A stretch of DNA of 58,706 bases from Paracholeplasma vituli (lineage in GTDB: Bacteria > Bacillota_I > Bacilli_A > Acholeplasmatales > UBA5453), in contig NZ_JAOEGN010000014.1 of assembly GCF_025446935.1 (NCBI RefSeq), forward strand, positions 1 to 58,706. Reading direction: 5' to 3'. Numbering within the stretch: position 1 is the first letter of the stretch; each line of letters begins with the position of its first letter. This document shows, piece by piece, positions 1 through 9,012 of this stretch. The translations under genes were made by a program, and so were the position numbers. The notes beneath the pieces are model-generated. The model searched no databases and was not told the origin of the DNA. It saw only the letters and a program-made list of their open reading frames with translations.

Positions 1-98
1 AGTCTTCCCCTTCCTGGGTATAGGTATTATCCTATAGCACTTTCTGTTTATTTGATTGCTCATTCATTATATACGAAATATTTCTAATTAGCAATATT

Positions 99-112
99 CG
101 AAAACGATTTCA
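99..112. promoter_or_regulatory. cre-like site upstream of pepF
   Basis: The sequence CGAAAACGATTTCA fits the catabolite-response consensus TGWNANCGNTNWCA except at the first base. It lies about 105 bases upstream of the likely pepF transcription start (a TATAAT at 200-205). A CcpA gene is present in this window, so the site is plausible, but one mismatch in an AT-rich region keeps confidence low. An inverted repeat TATAGG/CCTATA at 19-36 may end an upstream gene. Confidence 0.35.
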
Positions 113-234
113 ATGGGTTTATCCCACAATTTCATATAAATATGTCTGGTTTTTAGTTGTCTCGATGTAATCGATGTGTAAAATGTTGCTTATATGGTTT
201 ATAATAGATACTAATATTGAAAGGAATTGATATT

Positions 235-1998
235 ATGAGTCAATGGGATTTATCCGTATTCTATCCAGACTTCGATGCGTGGCAAAAAGATGTCGATTTA
301 TTCGAATCTAGAATAGATGAATTTAGTGCTTTCAAAGGTAAATTGAATACATTTGAAGGATTTAGAGATTACATTCTTTTAGAAGAAGAAATCAGCCATT
401 TGTTGTATAAGGTTTATCCTTATGCTCACTTAGCAGCGGATTTGAACTTAAGAGACAACGTATTAGGGTCTAAGTACCAAAGCGTGTTACTAAAATTATC
501 ACGCATGACCCAAGTCACCTCATTCTTCTCACCAGAAGTGATTGCGGCAGGAAAAGATTTGATTTTAAGCTTTGTTGAAAAAGACGAACGCTTAAAGCCG
601 TACCGTTTCGTAATTGAAAAGTTGTTCCATCAACAAGAACACGTTCTATCCGACGACAACGAACGCATCCTAGCGTTCCACTCCCCAATCTTCAGCGTGC
701 CAACTTCGATGTATAACGCTTTAGCAGTTGGTGACCGTACCGATGAAGAAGTCCAATTATCGACGGGCGAAAAGATGAAGATTACCCAATCGAACTACCG
801 TGCGATTTTACCAACATTAAAAAATCCAGCAGACCGTCAATTGGTCTTTGAAGCTGCATTCAAACGCTATAAAGACAATAAGAATGCCTTCGCAAACCTT
901 TATAACTTAGTCCTTCAAAATATGGCAGCTTCTTACAAATCAAGAGGTTACAAATCTGCACTTGAAGGTAGACTATTTGGAAATAACATTCCTGTATCTG
1001 TATTTATGAATTTAAAGGATGTAGCTTATGAAAACGTGGGTCCAATCAAGCGTTATATTAAACTTAGACAAAAATACCTAGGTTTAGATAAGTATAGAAC
1101 TTACGACCGTTTCTTAAAGCTTGCTGAAAGTAATATCAAATACCCTTATGAACAAGCCCGTCAAATGTTCTTTGAGGCATTAGAAGGTTTAGACCCTGAG
1201 TTCGTTAAAAATGAACGTAGAGCTTTAGAAGACGGTTATGTTGACGTATCTCCAAAAGATGGCAAACGTACAGGCGCTTACTCGAGCGGTTTCTATGGCT
1301 GGCACCCATTCATCTTATTAAACCACGATGAAACACTAGACTCTGTCTTCACGCTCGCGCATGAAGCCGGTCACAGTGCACACACCATTTTCTCCAACGA
1401 AGCTCAACCAATGGCGATTGCGGACTATGTCATTTTCGTCGCTGAAATCGCATCTACCTTTAACGAACATTTACTAGGTGATTATCTACTATCTAAAGCG
1501 ACTACCAAGGAAGAAAAAATCGTCTTACTCGAAAATGAAATCGATGGTATTATGGCAACCTTCTTCCGTCAAACCTTATTCGCTACCTATGAATACGAAG
1601 CAAATAAGCTAGTCGAACAAGGTATTCCAATTACCGAAGCGACTTTGTCAAAAATCATGATCGATTTATACAAGCACTATTATGATATCGACATCACTGA
1701 AGAAAATGGTAAACAATATGTTTGGGCGTATATCCCACACCTATTCCATACACCGTTCTATGTGTATCAATACGCAACTTCTTACAGTGCTTCCTTGAAG
1801 ATTTATGAAAATGTCAAGAAGGGCTTACCAAACGCGATGTCTAACTACATCCAGATGTTAAAAGCGGGTGGTTCAGCTTATCCAGTCGATATCGCTAAGA
1901 TTGCTGGTGCAGACTTAACCGATAAACAAACCTTCTTAGCTGTAATCAACCGTTTCAATGAATTGATTGACCAATTAGAGGATGTATTAAAGAGCTAA
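235..1998 (+). CDS. pepF: Oligoendopeptidase F (M3B family zinc peptidase)
   Basis: Cytoplasmic metallopeptidase that cuts medium-length peptides, probably those brought in by the Opp system further along the window. About 587 residues, the normal PepF length. The zinc motif HEAGH is visible near residue 385 and the C-terminal half has the usual M3 sequence around it. I start at the ATG at 235, which follows an AAAGGAATTG ribosome site; an upstream in-frame TTG at 217 overlaps that site and is less likely. A -10 TATAAT is at 200-205, and the gene ends in a clear hairpin terminator. It appears to be transcribed alone. Confidence 0.95.
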   Translation: MSQWDLSVFYPDFDAWQKDVDLFESRIDEFSAFKGKLNTFEGFRDYILLEEEISHLLYKVYPYAHLAADLNLRDNVLGSKYQSVLLKLSRMTQVTSFFSPEVIAAGKDLILSFVEKDERLKPYRFVIEKLFHQQEHVLSDDNERILAFHSPIFSVPTSMYNALAVGDRTDEEVQLSTGEKMKITQSNYRAILPTLKNPADRQLVFEAAFKRYKDNKNAFANLYNLVLQNMAASYKSRGYKSALEGRLFGNNIPVSVFMNLKDVAYENVGPIKRYIKLRQKYLGLDKYRTYDRFLKLAESNIKYPYEQARQMFFEALEGLDPEFVKNERRALEDGYVDVSPKDGKRTGAYSSGFYGWHPFILLNHDETLDSVFTLAHEAGHSAHTIFSNEAQPMAIADYVIFVAEIASTFNEHLLGDYLLSKATTKEEKIVLLENEIDGIMATFFRQTLFATYEYEANKLVEQGIPITEATLSKIMIDLYKHYYDIDITEENGKQYVWAYIPHLFHTPFYVYQYATSYSASLKIYENVKKGLPNAMSNYIQMLKAGGSAYPVDIAKIAGADLTDKQTFLAVINRFNELIDQLEDVLKS

Positions 1999-2006
1999 CC
2001 ACGAAA

Positions 2007-2033
2007 AACAGCGATCTAAACTCGCTGTTTTTT
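2007..2033 (+). terminator. pepF intrinsic terminator
   Basis: Stem AACAGCGA / TCGCTGTT with a 7-base loop, followed by a T run, just after the pepF stop. Confidence 0.85.
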
Positions 2034-2045
2034 ATATGAATACTA

Positions 2046-2076
2046 AAAAAAAATCCGCCTTTTATGACGGACTTTC
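2046..2076 (-). terminator. Terminator of the antiporter/PII-like operon
   Basis: On the minus strand a GTCCG...CGGA hairpin is followed by a run of nine T, directly after the PII-like gene. Confidence 0.7.
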
Positions 2077-2080
2077 TTTA

Positions 2081-2440
2081 TTATTTTTGAATGAATTTAG
2101 GTTTCATTGGATAAATGCCTGATACAGGGACTGTAAACATAAATCCGATAACTTGCTTTTTAGATTTTTCAACAATCTTTCTGACTTCATTGACGACTTC
2201 TTCGACTTTTTCAACTTCTGGAATGACGGTGAAAATGGTCTTCGAACCTTTTTGTTCCGTATCTAAACTGCGTTGGAATGGACCAGACATTAACATACTG
2301 AGACCTTCGTTGTTCATGATTGCTGAAGCCATCCCTTGTGAATCGATGATGGTTGCACCACGAACCTTAAGTTCTAAGAATTTGGATAAGATTTGATCTA
2401 GATAGGATAAATCATTTAATACGATGAATAAAGCTTGCAT
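2081..2440 (-). CDS. PII-like (nitrogen-regulatory-protein fold) small protein
   Basis: A 119-residue protein whose pattern (hydrophobic first strand, long helix, GxTIID strand, C-terminal EVVNEVRKIV helix) resembles PII-like proteins, small trimers that bind nucleotides and control membrane proteins. It starts about one base after the antiporter stop, so the two are almost certainly co-translated. PII-like partners of transporters (for example SbtB) are known. The operon sits behind a c-di-AMP riboswitch, and the c-di-AMP receptor DarA is itself PII-like, so nucleotide-controlled ion transport is a reasonable inference. The ligand cannot be read from the sequence. Confidence 0.6.
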   Translation of the reverse strand: MQALFIVLNDLSYLDQILSKFLELKVRGATIIDSQGMASAIMNNEGLSMLMSGPFQRSLDTEQKGSKTIFTVIPEVEKVEEVVNEVRKIVEKSKKQVIGFMFTVPVSGIYPMKPKFIQK

Positions 2441-2441
2441 A

Positions 2442-3779
2442 TTAGTGTCCTCCTGCGACTTCTAAACCTTCAACGCTGGATAGTTCATCCAAGCGATCCA
2501 ATCCATTGACTTCGCCAGCTTTTGTAATCGAATATTTGGCGAATACTGGACCAAAGGTTTCATAGACTAAAATCGATAACATGATAATGGTTGAGATGGT
2601 TGGATAAAGAGGCTTCATCTGAGCTTGAACGATGACGAGTAAGCCAAGCGAGACGCCACCTTGTGGTAATAACGCAATCCCCAAGTACTTCTTGACGGTC
2701 TTTGGAGAATCGACCATATACGCACCGACCAGTATACCCAATATTTTACCACCACCGCGAGCAAAAATATAGACTAAGCTCACCCAGATGATGAGAGAAT
2801 CTTGTTTTAGTACGGCTAAATCAAGACTTGCCCCAGCGAGGGTGAAGAACATGACATAGAATGGGGTAGCGAAATCGTTGATGGCTGTGAAACTTCTTGA
2901 TGGTTGTTTCGCGAGGTTTGCAATTGTTGAACCGACCATGATGTTAGCCAGTAATTGTGAGAATCCAATACCATATTGGTGTAATTCGTGGTTCAGTAAG
3001 GAGATTGATCCAATCGTGAATAAAACTGCAATCAACGCGATGACTTGCATATCGTCACGGTTCTTATCGAACTTGTTCGCTGCTTTAGATATGATTGTCC
3101 CCACTAATAATCCATATAAAACGGACCCAAATACTTCAATAAATGGTTTTGAGAACATCAACCAAGCGGGTTGAACCACGCCTTGTGGGACTAAGATTTG
3201 TGCAATGGAAATGAAGAATCCGAATACAACAATCCCGTATATATCATCCAATGCAGTAATTGGTAAGATGGCTTTAGTGACCGGACCGTAAGCACGGTAT
3301 TGACGAATGACCATGAGTGTGGCTGCTGGCGCGGTTGCGGCAGACATCGAGGCAAGAATTAAAGCGAAAGCAATATTTCTATTTGCAAAAGGTAAGTAAC
3401 TCGATACGATATCTACAGGTTTTGGTACTAATAGCATTGCAATAAACACAATGAGAACCGCTCCAATTACTTCAGTAGTCGTTAATATGATTACAGATTT
3501 ACCCATCTTTTTAATCGCTTTGATCGCGAATTCACTCCCAATTGAGAATGCGATAAACGCGAGTGCGATTTCACCGATGAATTCCATACTGTTGTTTTCT
3601 TCCATCGTGATGAAACCTGGGTACCCTTTAAAGATTAGACCCATCGTAGGCCCGAGTAATAGCCCAAGTACCAAGTAACCCGATACGTTTGGCATTTTGA
3701 ATTTGCGCGCAATTATTGCGCCAATGAATCCCACCAATAATACGATGGAAATCTTAAAGATTAAACCGTAAATATCCAT
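2442..3779 (-). CDS. CPA2-family cation:proton antiporter (Kef/NapA type)
   Basis: A 445-residue integral membrane protein with about 12 hydrophobic segments and the CPA2 features GYLVLGLLLGP near the N-terminus and a long glycine-rich transport core. It lacks a C-terminal TrkA-N domain, so it is shorter than KefB/KefC. The likely role is K+ or Na+ exchange for protons. The ATG follows a strong AGAAGGAGG site. Upstream is a c-di-AMP riboswitch with an intrinsic terminator, which strongly suggests potassium or osmotic control. The PII-like gene follows immediately. Ion specificity is not readable from the sequence. Confidence 0.85.
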   Translation of the reverse strand: MDIYGLIFKISIVLLVGFIGAIIARKFKMPNVSGYLVLGLLLGPTMGLIFKGYPGFITMEENNSMEFIGEIALAFIAFSIGSEFAIKAIKKMGKSVIILTTTEVIGAVLIVFIAMLLVPKPVDIVSSYLPFANRNIAFALILASMSAATAPAATLMVIRQYRAYGPVTKAILPITALDDIYGIVVFGFFISIAQILVPQGVVQPAWLMFSKPFIEVFGSVLYGLLVGTIISKAANKFDKNRDDMQVIALIAVLFTIGSISLLNHELHQYGIGFSQLLANIMVGSTIANLAKQPSRSFTAINDFATPFYVMFFTLAGASLDLAVLKQDSLIIWVSLVYIFARGGGKILGILVGAYMVDSPKTVKKYLGIALLPQGGVSLGLLVIVQAQMKPLYPTISTIIMLSILVYETFGPVFAKYSITKAGEVNGLDRLDELSSVEGLEVAGGH

Positions 3780-3800
3780 AGTTTTTCCTCCTTCTAAAAC

Positions 3801-3826
3801 AAAAAAAACGCATAGTGGTTTATACG
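3801..3826 (-). terminator. Riboswitch expression-platform terminator
   Basis: Minus-strand hairpin CGTATA-aaccac-TATGCG followed by eight T, between the aptamer and the antiporter ribosome site. This is the expected on/off switch of the riboswitch. Confidence 0.75.
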
Positions 3827-3947
3827 CCTAATGACTCCTATGAGGTTAGCTGACGGATTCAGGACATTAAGTATCCTTAGGTTTATTAATAAAACCATTC
3901 ACCCCTAAAACTCGGTTCCCCCACTCAATTGATTCGGAGATATCAAC
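3827..3947 (-). promoter_or_regulatory. c-di-AMP riboswitch (ydaO/yuaA class)
   Basis: The minus strand at 3922-3897 reads GGGGGAACCGAGTTTT then AGGGGTGAAT, the hallmark core of the ydaO c-di-AMP aptamer. Flanking segments GATATCTCCGAATC and GAATCCGTCAGCTAACCTC could form the other helices. It lies in the leader of the antiporter/PII-like operon. In known cases ligand binding promotes termination and lowers expression of K+ uptake genes; here the regulated gene is an antiporter, so the sign of control is uncertain. Confidence 0.88.
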
Positions 3948-3953
3948 AATTTG

Positions 3954-3981
3954 ATTATACTATCATTACAATGAATGTCAA
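3954..3981 (-). promoter_or_regulatory. Promoter of the antiporter operon
   Basis: Minus-strand TTGACA (3976-3981), 16-base spacer, TATAAT (3954-3959). Predicted start near 3947, the first base of the riboswitch leader. Confidence 0.8.
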
Positions 3982-4042
3982 CTCATAAAAATGATTAAAG
4001 CGGTATCATCCGTAAATCGTTTCTACAATAGTTGAATATATT

Positions 4043-4071
4043 TTGACAATTTACCCTTTTTGTCATAAAAT
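4043..4071 (+). promoter_or_regulatory. trpS promoter
   Basis: TTGACA (4043-4048), 17-base spacer, TAAAAT (4066-4071). Predicted start near 4078, at the beginning of the T-box leader. Confidence 0.8.
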
Positions 4072-4077
4072 ATGCAT

Positions 4078-4248
4078 ATACGAAGACGTAGAATAGTAAT
4101 TTATAGATGCCTTTAAAAGCGAGAAGGAATGGTGTGAGCCTTCAAAGGATATATAAATGAATGGGCCTACTGAGTATGAGCAGGTCTGCTATAAAGACAT
4201 TTGAGAGCTATGGGTTTCCATAGAACTAAGGTGGTACCGCGACATTGT
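4078..4248 (+). promoter_or_regulatory. T-box leader, tryptophan specifier
   Basis: An AGTA-type box (near 4097), the GGTGTGAGCC element and the T-box AAGGTGGTACCGCG (4229-4242) are all present. The specifier codon reads TGG at 4162-4164, just before a GCCTAC stem, matching the downstream tryptophanyl-tRNA synthetase. Uncharged tRNA-Trp would pair here and stabilise the antiterminator. Confidence 0.92.
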
Positions 4249-4282
4249 CGTCCTTAGAGTGATTTCTAAGGACGTTTTTTTA
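4249..4282 (+). terminator. T-box-controlled terminator ahead of trpS
   Basis: Ten-base stem CGTCCTTAGA / TCTAAGGACG followed by seven T. Its 5' arm is the partner expected to compete with the antiterminator. Confidence 0.9.
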
Positions 4283-4302
4283 TTTAATATAGGAGGTTTC
4301 AT

Positions 4303-5298
4303 ATGAGATTAGTATCAGGCATTCAACCATCTGGGTTGATCACATTAGGCAATTATTTAGGTGCGATTAAACAATTTATCGCGCTACAAGAAGAATTAAA
4401 GGACACCGAATTCTTCATTTTTATCGCTGATTTACACGCGATTACTGTTCCACAAGACAAAACCCAACTAAGAAAGAACATTCGTAGTTTAGCTGCGCTC
4501 TATTTAGCGTGTGGTCTAGATCCAAACCGAGTTCATCTGTTCGTTCAATCAGAAGTGGTTGAACACTCGATGTTAGGTTACATCATGGAATCAACCGTTT
4601 ATGTGCCTGAACTTGAACGTATGACTCAGTATAAGGATAAGAAATTAAAACAAGCTGAAGGAATTCGTTCGAACTTGCTTACCTACCCTGCTTTGATGGC
4701 AGCGGACATTCTTCTTTACGACGCAGATATCGTACCGGTTGGGGAAGACCAAAAACAACACCTTGAACTCACGCGTAACCTCGCAGAACGCTTTAATTCA
4801 CAACATGGTGAAACGTTTATTGTTCCAAAACCATTTACACCAAAAGTGGGCGGTAAGATCATGAGCTTACAAGAACCAACCAAGAAGATGAGTAAATCCG
4901 ATGAAAATCCAAAATCTATCATCTACATTTTGGATGACATCAACGCGATTAAGAATAAAATCAAATCCGCAGTCACTGATTCGGATACTGCAATCAAGTA
5001 CGATCTTAAACATAAGCCCGGGATTTCAAATTTACTCACCATCTACTCTTTAATTTCGGATAAAACCATTCCTGAACTTGAAGCGCACTATAAAGACTCT
5101 AACTACGCGACCTTTAAATCGGATTTAGCCGAAGCCTTAGCAGGATTCCTAAAACCGATTCAAGAACGCTATCAAGCTTTACTCGCATCTAAAGAACTCG
5201 ATGATATCTTAGATCAAGGTAGAGACGCAGCGCGCGCAGTCGCCTATAAGAAAATTCAAAAGGTTTACAAACGTATCGGTTTAGGACGCGTTAAATAA
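4303..5298 (+). CDS. trpS: Tryptophanyl-tRNA synthetase
   Basis: Class I synthetase that charges tRNA-Trp. Length 331, the normal TrpRS size. The HIGH-type motif (TLGNYLG) follows the SGIQPSG start and the KMSKS signature is present as KKMSKSDEN near residue 195. The ATG follows ATAGGAGG. Expression is controlled by the upstream Trp T-box, and the gene ends in a strong hairpin shared with the convergent NRPS gene. Confidence 0.97.
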   Translation: MRLVSGIQPSGLITLGNYLGAIKQFIALQEELKDTEFFIFIADLHAITVPQDKTQLRKNIRSLAALYLACGLDPNRVHLFVQSEVVEHSMLGYIMESTVYVPELERMTQYKDKKLKQAEGIRSNLLTYPALMAADILLYDADIVPVGEDQKQHLELTRNLAERFNSQHGETFIVPKPFTPKVGGKIMSLQEPTKKMSKSDENPKSIIYILDDINAIKNKIKSAVTDSDTAIKYDLKHKPGISNLLTIYSLISDKTIPELEAHYKDSNYATFKSDLAEALAGFLKPIQERYQALLASKELDDILDQGRDAARAVAYKKIQKVYKRIGLGRVK

Positions 5299-5304
5299 TC
5301 AATT

Positions 5305-5336
5305 AGGGGAGCCCTTAGGCACCCCTATTTTTTTTT
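5305..5336. terminator. Hairpin between trpS and the NRPS gene
   Basis: Stem AGGGG-a-GCC / GGC-a-CCCCT with loop CTTA and a following T run on the plus strand, terminating trpS. It also lies just beyond the convergent NRPS stop. Confidence 0.8.
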
Positions 5337-8300
5337 GCTAATTCAATTAATTTAGATAAATACGTATGTGATAGAATCGGATAAGTAAACCCTTTAGCGT
5401 TTAGCAAGCCCTGTGTCTGTTTACATTTTATTGGATAGGCAGTCCTAACTTCAATCAAAGAACCCTTTTTGATTGCATAAACCTGTGGATTAAAAATATG
5501 GACAATTTGTGCGTTAAATTTCAAACTGGTCCAAATCGCCTTAGATGCGACATCAACCGGTGTGATATCAAAACCCATCGAGAGTGAAAAGTCTGGTTCA
5601 ATCTTACCTAACGAATGAATGAAAGCATTCTTTTTACGAAGTTCTTGTTTAAATCGTTTTAAAGAAGGGGTTAAATTACCAACACGAACGATTCGAATCC
5701 AAGAGCTTGATTCACTTAACAACTCTGCTTCCGCTTTAACTTTACTTTCTAAATATGGATTTAAAAAGCGATGTCTTAGCTTACGTGTGGTTTCTTTAAA
5801 CGTAAAATCATATAGCCCAATACCGGTTGTAGATATGTGAATCAGTGGAACCCTATTTACTATAGAAAATTTCGATAACTGCCTGACAAACTCAATATTG
5901 ATGGATTCATAATCGGTATTAGAACTGTTATAAAGTGTATTACCAGCAGCGTTAAGGATTAGGTCGATGGGTTCTTCTTCAATCGACGTTTCAAATGGAA
6001 TAACCTTCACATGGGATTCATCAAGCATCGTTTCAGTATAATAGAAATAGTCTTCTTTCAATGTTGCAAGTGATACTCTTAAAGGACAAATAATCTCGAT
6101 TTGAGGCTCATTGAGTAGGGTTTCTAGTAGGTGAATCCCTAAGAACCCATTTCCGCCATACAAACAAACGCGTTTAGGATTACGAATGGGTTCAACCTCA
6201 CTTAATAGTCTCACTATACTGTAATCAGTGGTGGCTTTCTTTAAAGTCTGAATCATCGCTTCGACTGTCCCATTTAATAATGTATCGACATCTATATAGA
6301 TTTGATATTGGTCTAAGATGGCTAATGTTTGGACAGCTAGTAAGGAATCCCCGCCTAAATCCATCCAGGTGTTATCAAGGTAAATTTTATCTATATTAAG
6401 CAATTGACGAAGCATTTGATCAAACAGTTTTTCAATGGTTTTCTTAGGTTTGAAAATGGTTCTTGTTGACACAAATGCCTTTTGGATTTTACCTTCTGGT
6501 GTCATTAAATTGGTATAAATGAGTTGATTAGGATAATGACTCTTAGGTAAATGTTTATAGATATATGCCCAAAGCTCATCTTTTTCAATCGTATTTATTG
6601 TTTGATAAGTCGTTACGATTTGATTCTCTTTAGATTCAGAATGAGCACCTAATATCGATGTGTGATTTCGGAGGATTGTATCAATATAATTCAAATCAAT
6701 TCGATGGTCATTCCGCTTGATTTGACGGTCTTTTCGACCAACATAGTAAACCATTTGGTCTTCTCTTTGATAGCCATAATCACCTGTTTCATAATAAGGA
6801 ACCCCATCGATGGCTATGGTTGGTACAGACGGACTAAGGATTTTTCCAGATACATAAATTTGTCCAATTTCACCATAGGGCAAGGGTTTGGTATTCATTA
6901 TTTTAATTTGAATGCCTGGATGAGGCGTGCCAATAGGGATATCATTCGGTGTCTTAATTTGTGTAGAAGTTACAGCAATGGTGGTTTCAGTGGGTCCATA
7001 GCTGTTATAGATTTTCATTTTAGGATAACGCAGTAAGTTTGTTAACAAACCTTGAGTCAGACTAGACCCACCGGATACCACCCATTTGAGTCGTTCAAAG
7101 ATGTTTTGATTTTGATTACAAAGAATATTGAGGATCGAAGGTGTAGTAGTGAGGCCATCAATCGGATGATTCTCAAGGACCCTTCTTCTTTGTTTAGGGT
7201 CCATGAATGTTTCATCATTAAGAATAACCAGTTTTAGTTTGTGTTTTAAAGCTACCCATATCTCTTCTAAACTCATATCAAAATGCAGTTTTGAAATCAG
7301 TGGAATCGCACTTAAATCATGCGCAGTTTGGATGTAAGGTGCGTAGGTTAAGTGATGTGCTAAACCACTGTTTTTTAAAGCGATTTGTTTTCTTTCGGTA
7401 GTCCCTGAAGTAAAGTAGTAAGCTAGGATTTCATTCTCATCTATATCAAGTTTAGTCGTGGGATAATTCATCCAATGTTTTGTATCTAAATCCAGAGGTT
7501 CATCTAAATAAATCGCTGTTTCACTGGTTCTAAAAACAAAGGGTTTCGAGGCTTTAATCGCGGATAACATACCTAAGATGGCGTTATAGGATTTATCCCC
7601 TTCTAAGATAATGAGTGGAACATCGACATTATACAGATAATGACTCAACTGATTCGATTCGCTTTCAAGTTGTTGATAAGTATACGCAAATTGATCTTGG
7701 ATTGCGATATCATTTAAATGCGGCTCTAGGTTCGCATAATAAATATCTAGTAGATTAGGGGATGGTTTGTCATCCTCTTTGTTTGGACTATTTGGACTCA
7801 AAGACAAATCGTCAATGGTATCGGCCACATCAAGTGCTTGAATGTGTTTCATAAATTGATGGATGAAACTTCCAATCTGATGATCATCATAAGCATTTAC
7901 CGCATAATCGATATATAGAATAGGTTCTTTTTGATTCGAGATATTGATGACTAAACTTTGATCGATAACTGGGTAAAATAGAGGTTCTATCGGGGTGTTT
8001 TCATCCACATTCAATGATTGATTAATAATTGTAACATCGAATAAAGAGGTTGTATGATGGGCTTTTTTTGAAGCATTTAATAAAGGTTCAAATGGTATGA
8101 AACGTCTTCGTAATACCGACAGATGTGAGGATTCGATACTACTTAGTAAAGACTCTATGGTGCGATTTCCAGTGATATTGATTTGTATTGGATAAGCTTG
8201 TGAGAACATCCCTAGTGCAGTCTTTGTGCTAGAGGTTCTTTGTGAGAATACCACACCATAACGGACAGTTTCTTTTGAATTGAGATATCCGATATATAAC

Positions 8301-8917
8301 GCAATCGCAGCTTCTATCAATAAGGTTAATGGTCGTTTAGTTTTAAAAGGAATCAGGACAGATATACGTTTAGCTTTATAGAGTTCACCCTTAGGCAGAA
8401 AAGGTTTGATGAATGTAGGTTCGTTATTTTTTATACTTTCGATGAACCAGTTTAGATTAGATTCATCGTAGCTGTTCTCAATTGATTTTGTTTTAAAAAA
8501 ATCTACAGCTTGACCTTGTAAAAGTTGGTAGATTTGACGCATTAGATATTGAATCGATACACCATCAAGTAAAATGTGATGGCATACAAAAATGAGTTTA
8601 TGGTTTCTATTATCATATCCTACCCTATAAAGTAATCCCCCATCTAGAACAAAGGGTGTTTCAAGAAATGCCTCTTTCTCTTCATAACTGACCTTTGATA
8701 TTTTTAGTGATTGATTGGATATTTTGAAATAGGGAACATTATTTTCAACATATAAACCTTGATTTAAATCTATAATCGTTTGGAGATAATTTGTCAGTTT
8801 CAACTCATCATAGGCAACTGTAGACAGATCTAAAACACACCCAATTTGAGTTGGATAGTTTTTATTTTGAATACTCGCGTAATAAACGCTCAATTGTAAA
8901 TGCGAAAGTGTCTTCAC
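5315..8917 (-). CDS. Single-module non-ribosomal peptide synthetase (C-A-T-R)
   Basis: A 1200-residue multidomain enzyme. Condensation domain about 1-370 with the active-site HHILLDG at 113-119. Adenylation domain about 385-820 with core motifs YFTSGTTERK (A3, 501-510), FDMS (A4), NSYGPTE (A5, 638-644), YETGD (A7, 709-713), GRKDRQ (A8) and GK (A10). Carrier domain with GGDSL (phosphopantetheine Ser858). C-terminal reductase about 905-1200 with the Rossmann motif GGNGFLG (921-927) and YLESK. The expected product is an N-acylated amino acid released as an aldehyde or alcohol. A3 lacks the usual GxPKG, so activity is not certain. GTG start after AAAGGAGAAC. No dedicated transporter or phosphopantetheinyl transferase is adjacent. 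Confidence 0.92.
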   Translation of the reverse strand: MKTLSHLQLSVYYASIQNKNYPTQIGCVLDLSTVAYDELKLTNYLQTIIDLNQGLYVENNVPYFKISNQSLKISKVSYEEKEAFLETPFVLDGGLLYRVGYDNRNHKLIFVCHHILLDGVSIQYLMRQIYQLLQGQAVDFFKTKSIENSYDESNLNWFIESIKNNEPTFIKPFLPKGELYKAKRISVLIPFKTKRPLTLLIEAAIALYIGYLNSKETVRYGVVFSQRTSSTKTALGMFSQAYPIQINITGNRTIESLLSSIESSHLSVLRRRFIPFEPLLNASKKAHHTTSLFDVTIINQSLNVDENTPIEPLFYPVIDQSLVINISNQKEPILYIDYAVNAYDDHQIGSFIHQFMKHIQALDVADTIDDLSLSPNSPNKEDDKPSPNLLDIYYANLEPHLNDIAIQDQFAYTYQQLESESNQLSHYLYNVDVPLIILEGDKSYNAILGMLSAIKASKPFVFRTSETAIYLDEPLDLDTKHWMNYPTTKLDIDENEILAYYFTSGTTERKQIALKNSGLAHHLTYAPYIQTAHDLSAIPLISKLHFDMSLEEIWVALKHKLKLVILNDETFMDPKQRRRVLENHPIDGLTTTPSILNILCNQNQNIFERLKWVVSGGSSLTQGLLTNLLRYPKMKIYNSYGPTETTIAVTSTQIKTPNDIPIGTPHPGIQIKIMNTKPLPYGEIGQIYVSGKILSPSVPTIAIDGVPYYETGDYGYQREDQMVYYVGRKDRQIKRNDHRIDLNYIDTILRNHTSILGAHSESKENQIVTTYQTINTIEKDELWAYIYKHLPKSHYPNQLIYTNLMTPEGKIQKAFVSTRTIFKPKKTIEKLFDQMLRQLLNIDKIYLDNTWMDLGGDSLLAVQTLAILDQYQIYIDVDTLLNGTVEAMIQTLKKATTDYSIVRLLSEVEPIRNPKRVCLYGGNGFLGIHLLETLLNEPQIEIICPLRVSLATLKEDYFYYTETMLDESHVKVIPFETSIEEEPIDLILNAAGNTLYNSSNTDYESINIEFVRQLSKFSIVNRVPLIHISTTGIGLYDFTFKETTRKLRHRFLNPYLESKVKAEAELLSESSSWIRIVRVGNLTPSLKRFKQELRKKNAFIHSLGKIEPDFSLSMGFDITPVDVASKAIWTSLKFNAQIVHIFNPQVYAIKKGSLIEVRTAYPIKCKQTQGLLNAKGFTYPILSHTYLSKLIELAKKNRGA

Positions 8918-8978
8918 TCAGTTCTCCTTTAAAATTTACTGTATACTAATCATAACAAAAAAATATGTCATTTTTATG

Positions 8979-9012
8979 ACAAAAAAAGATCCCACTCAGG
9001 GAATCTTTTAAC
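8979..9012 (-). terminator. Terminator after the lipid kinase gene
   Basis: Minus-strand AAAAGATTCCC / GGGATCTTTT hairpin followed by T residues. It separates the tyrS-kinase unit from the NRPS gene, which must therefore use its own promoter in 8920-8978. Confidence 0.8.
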
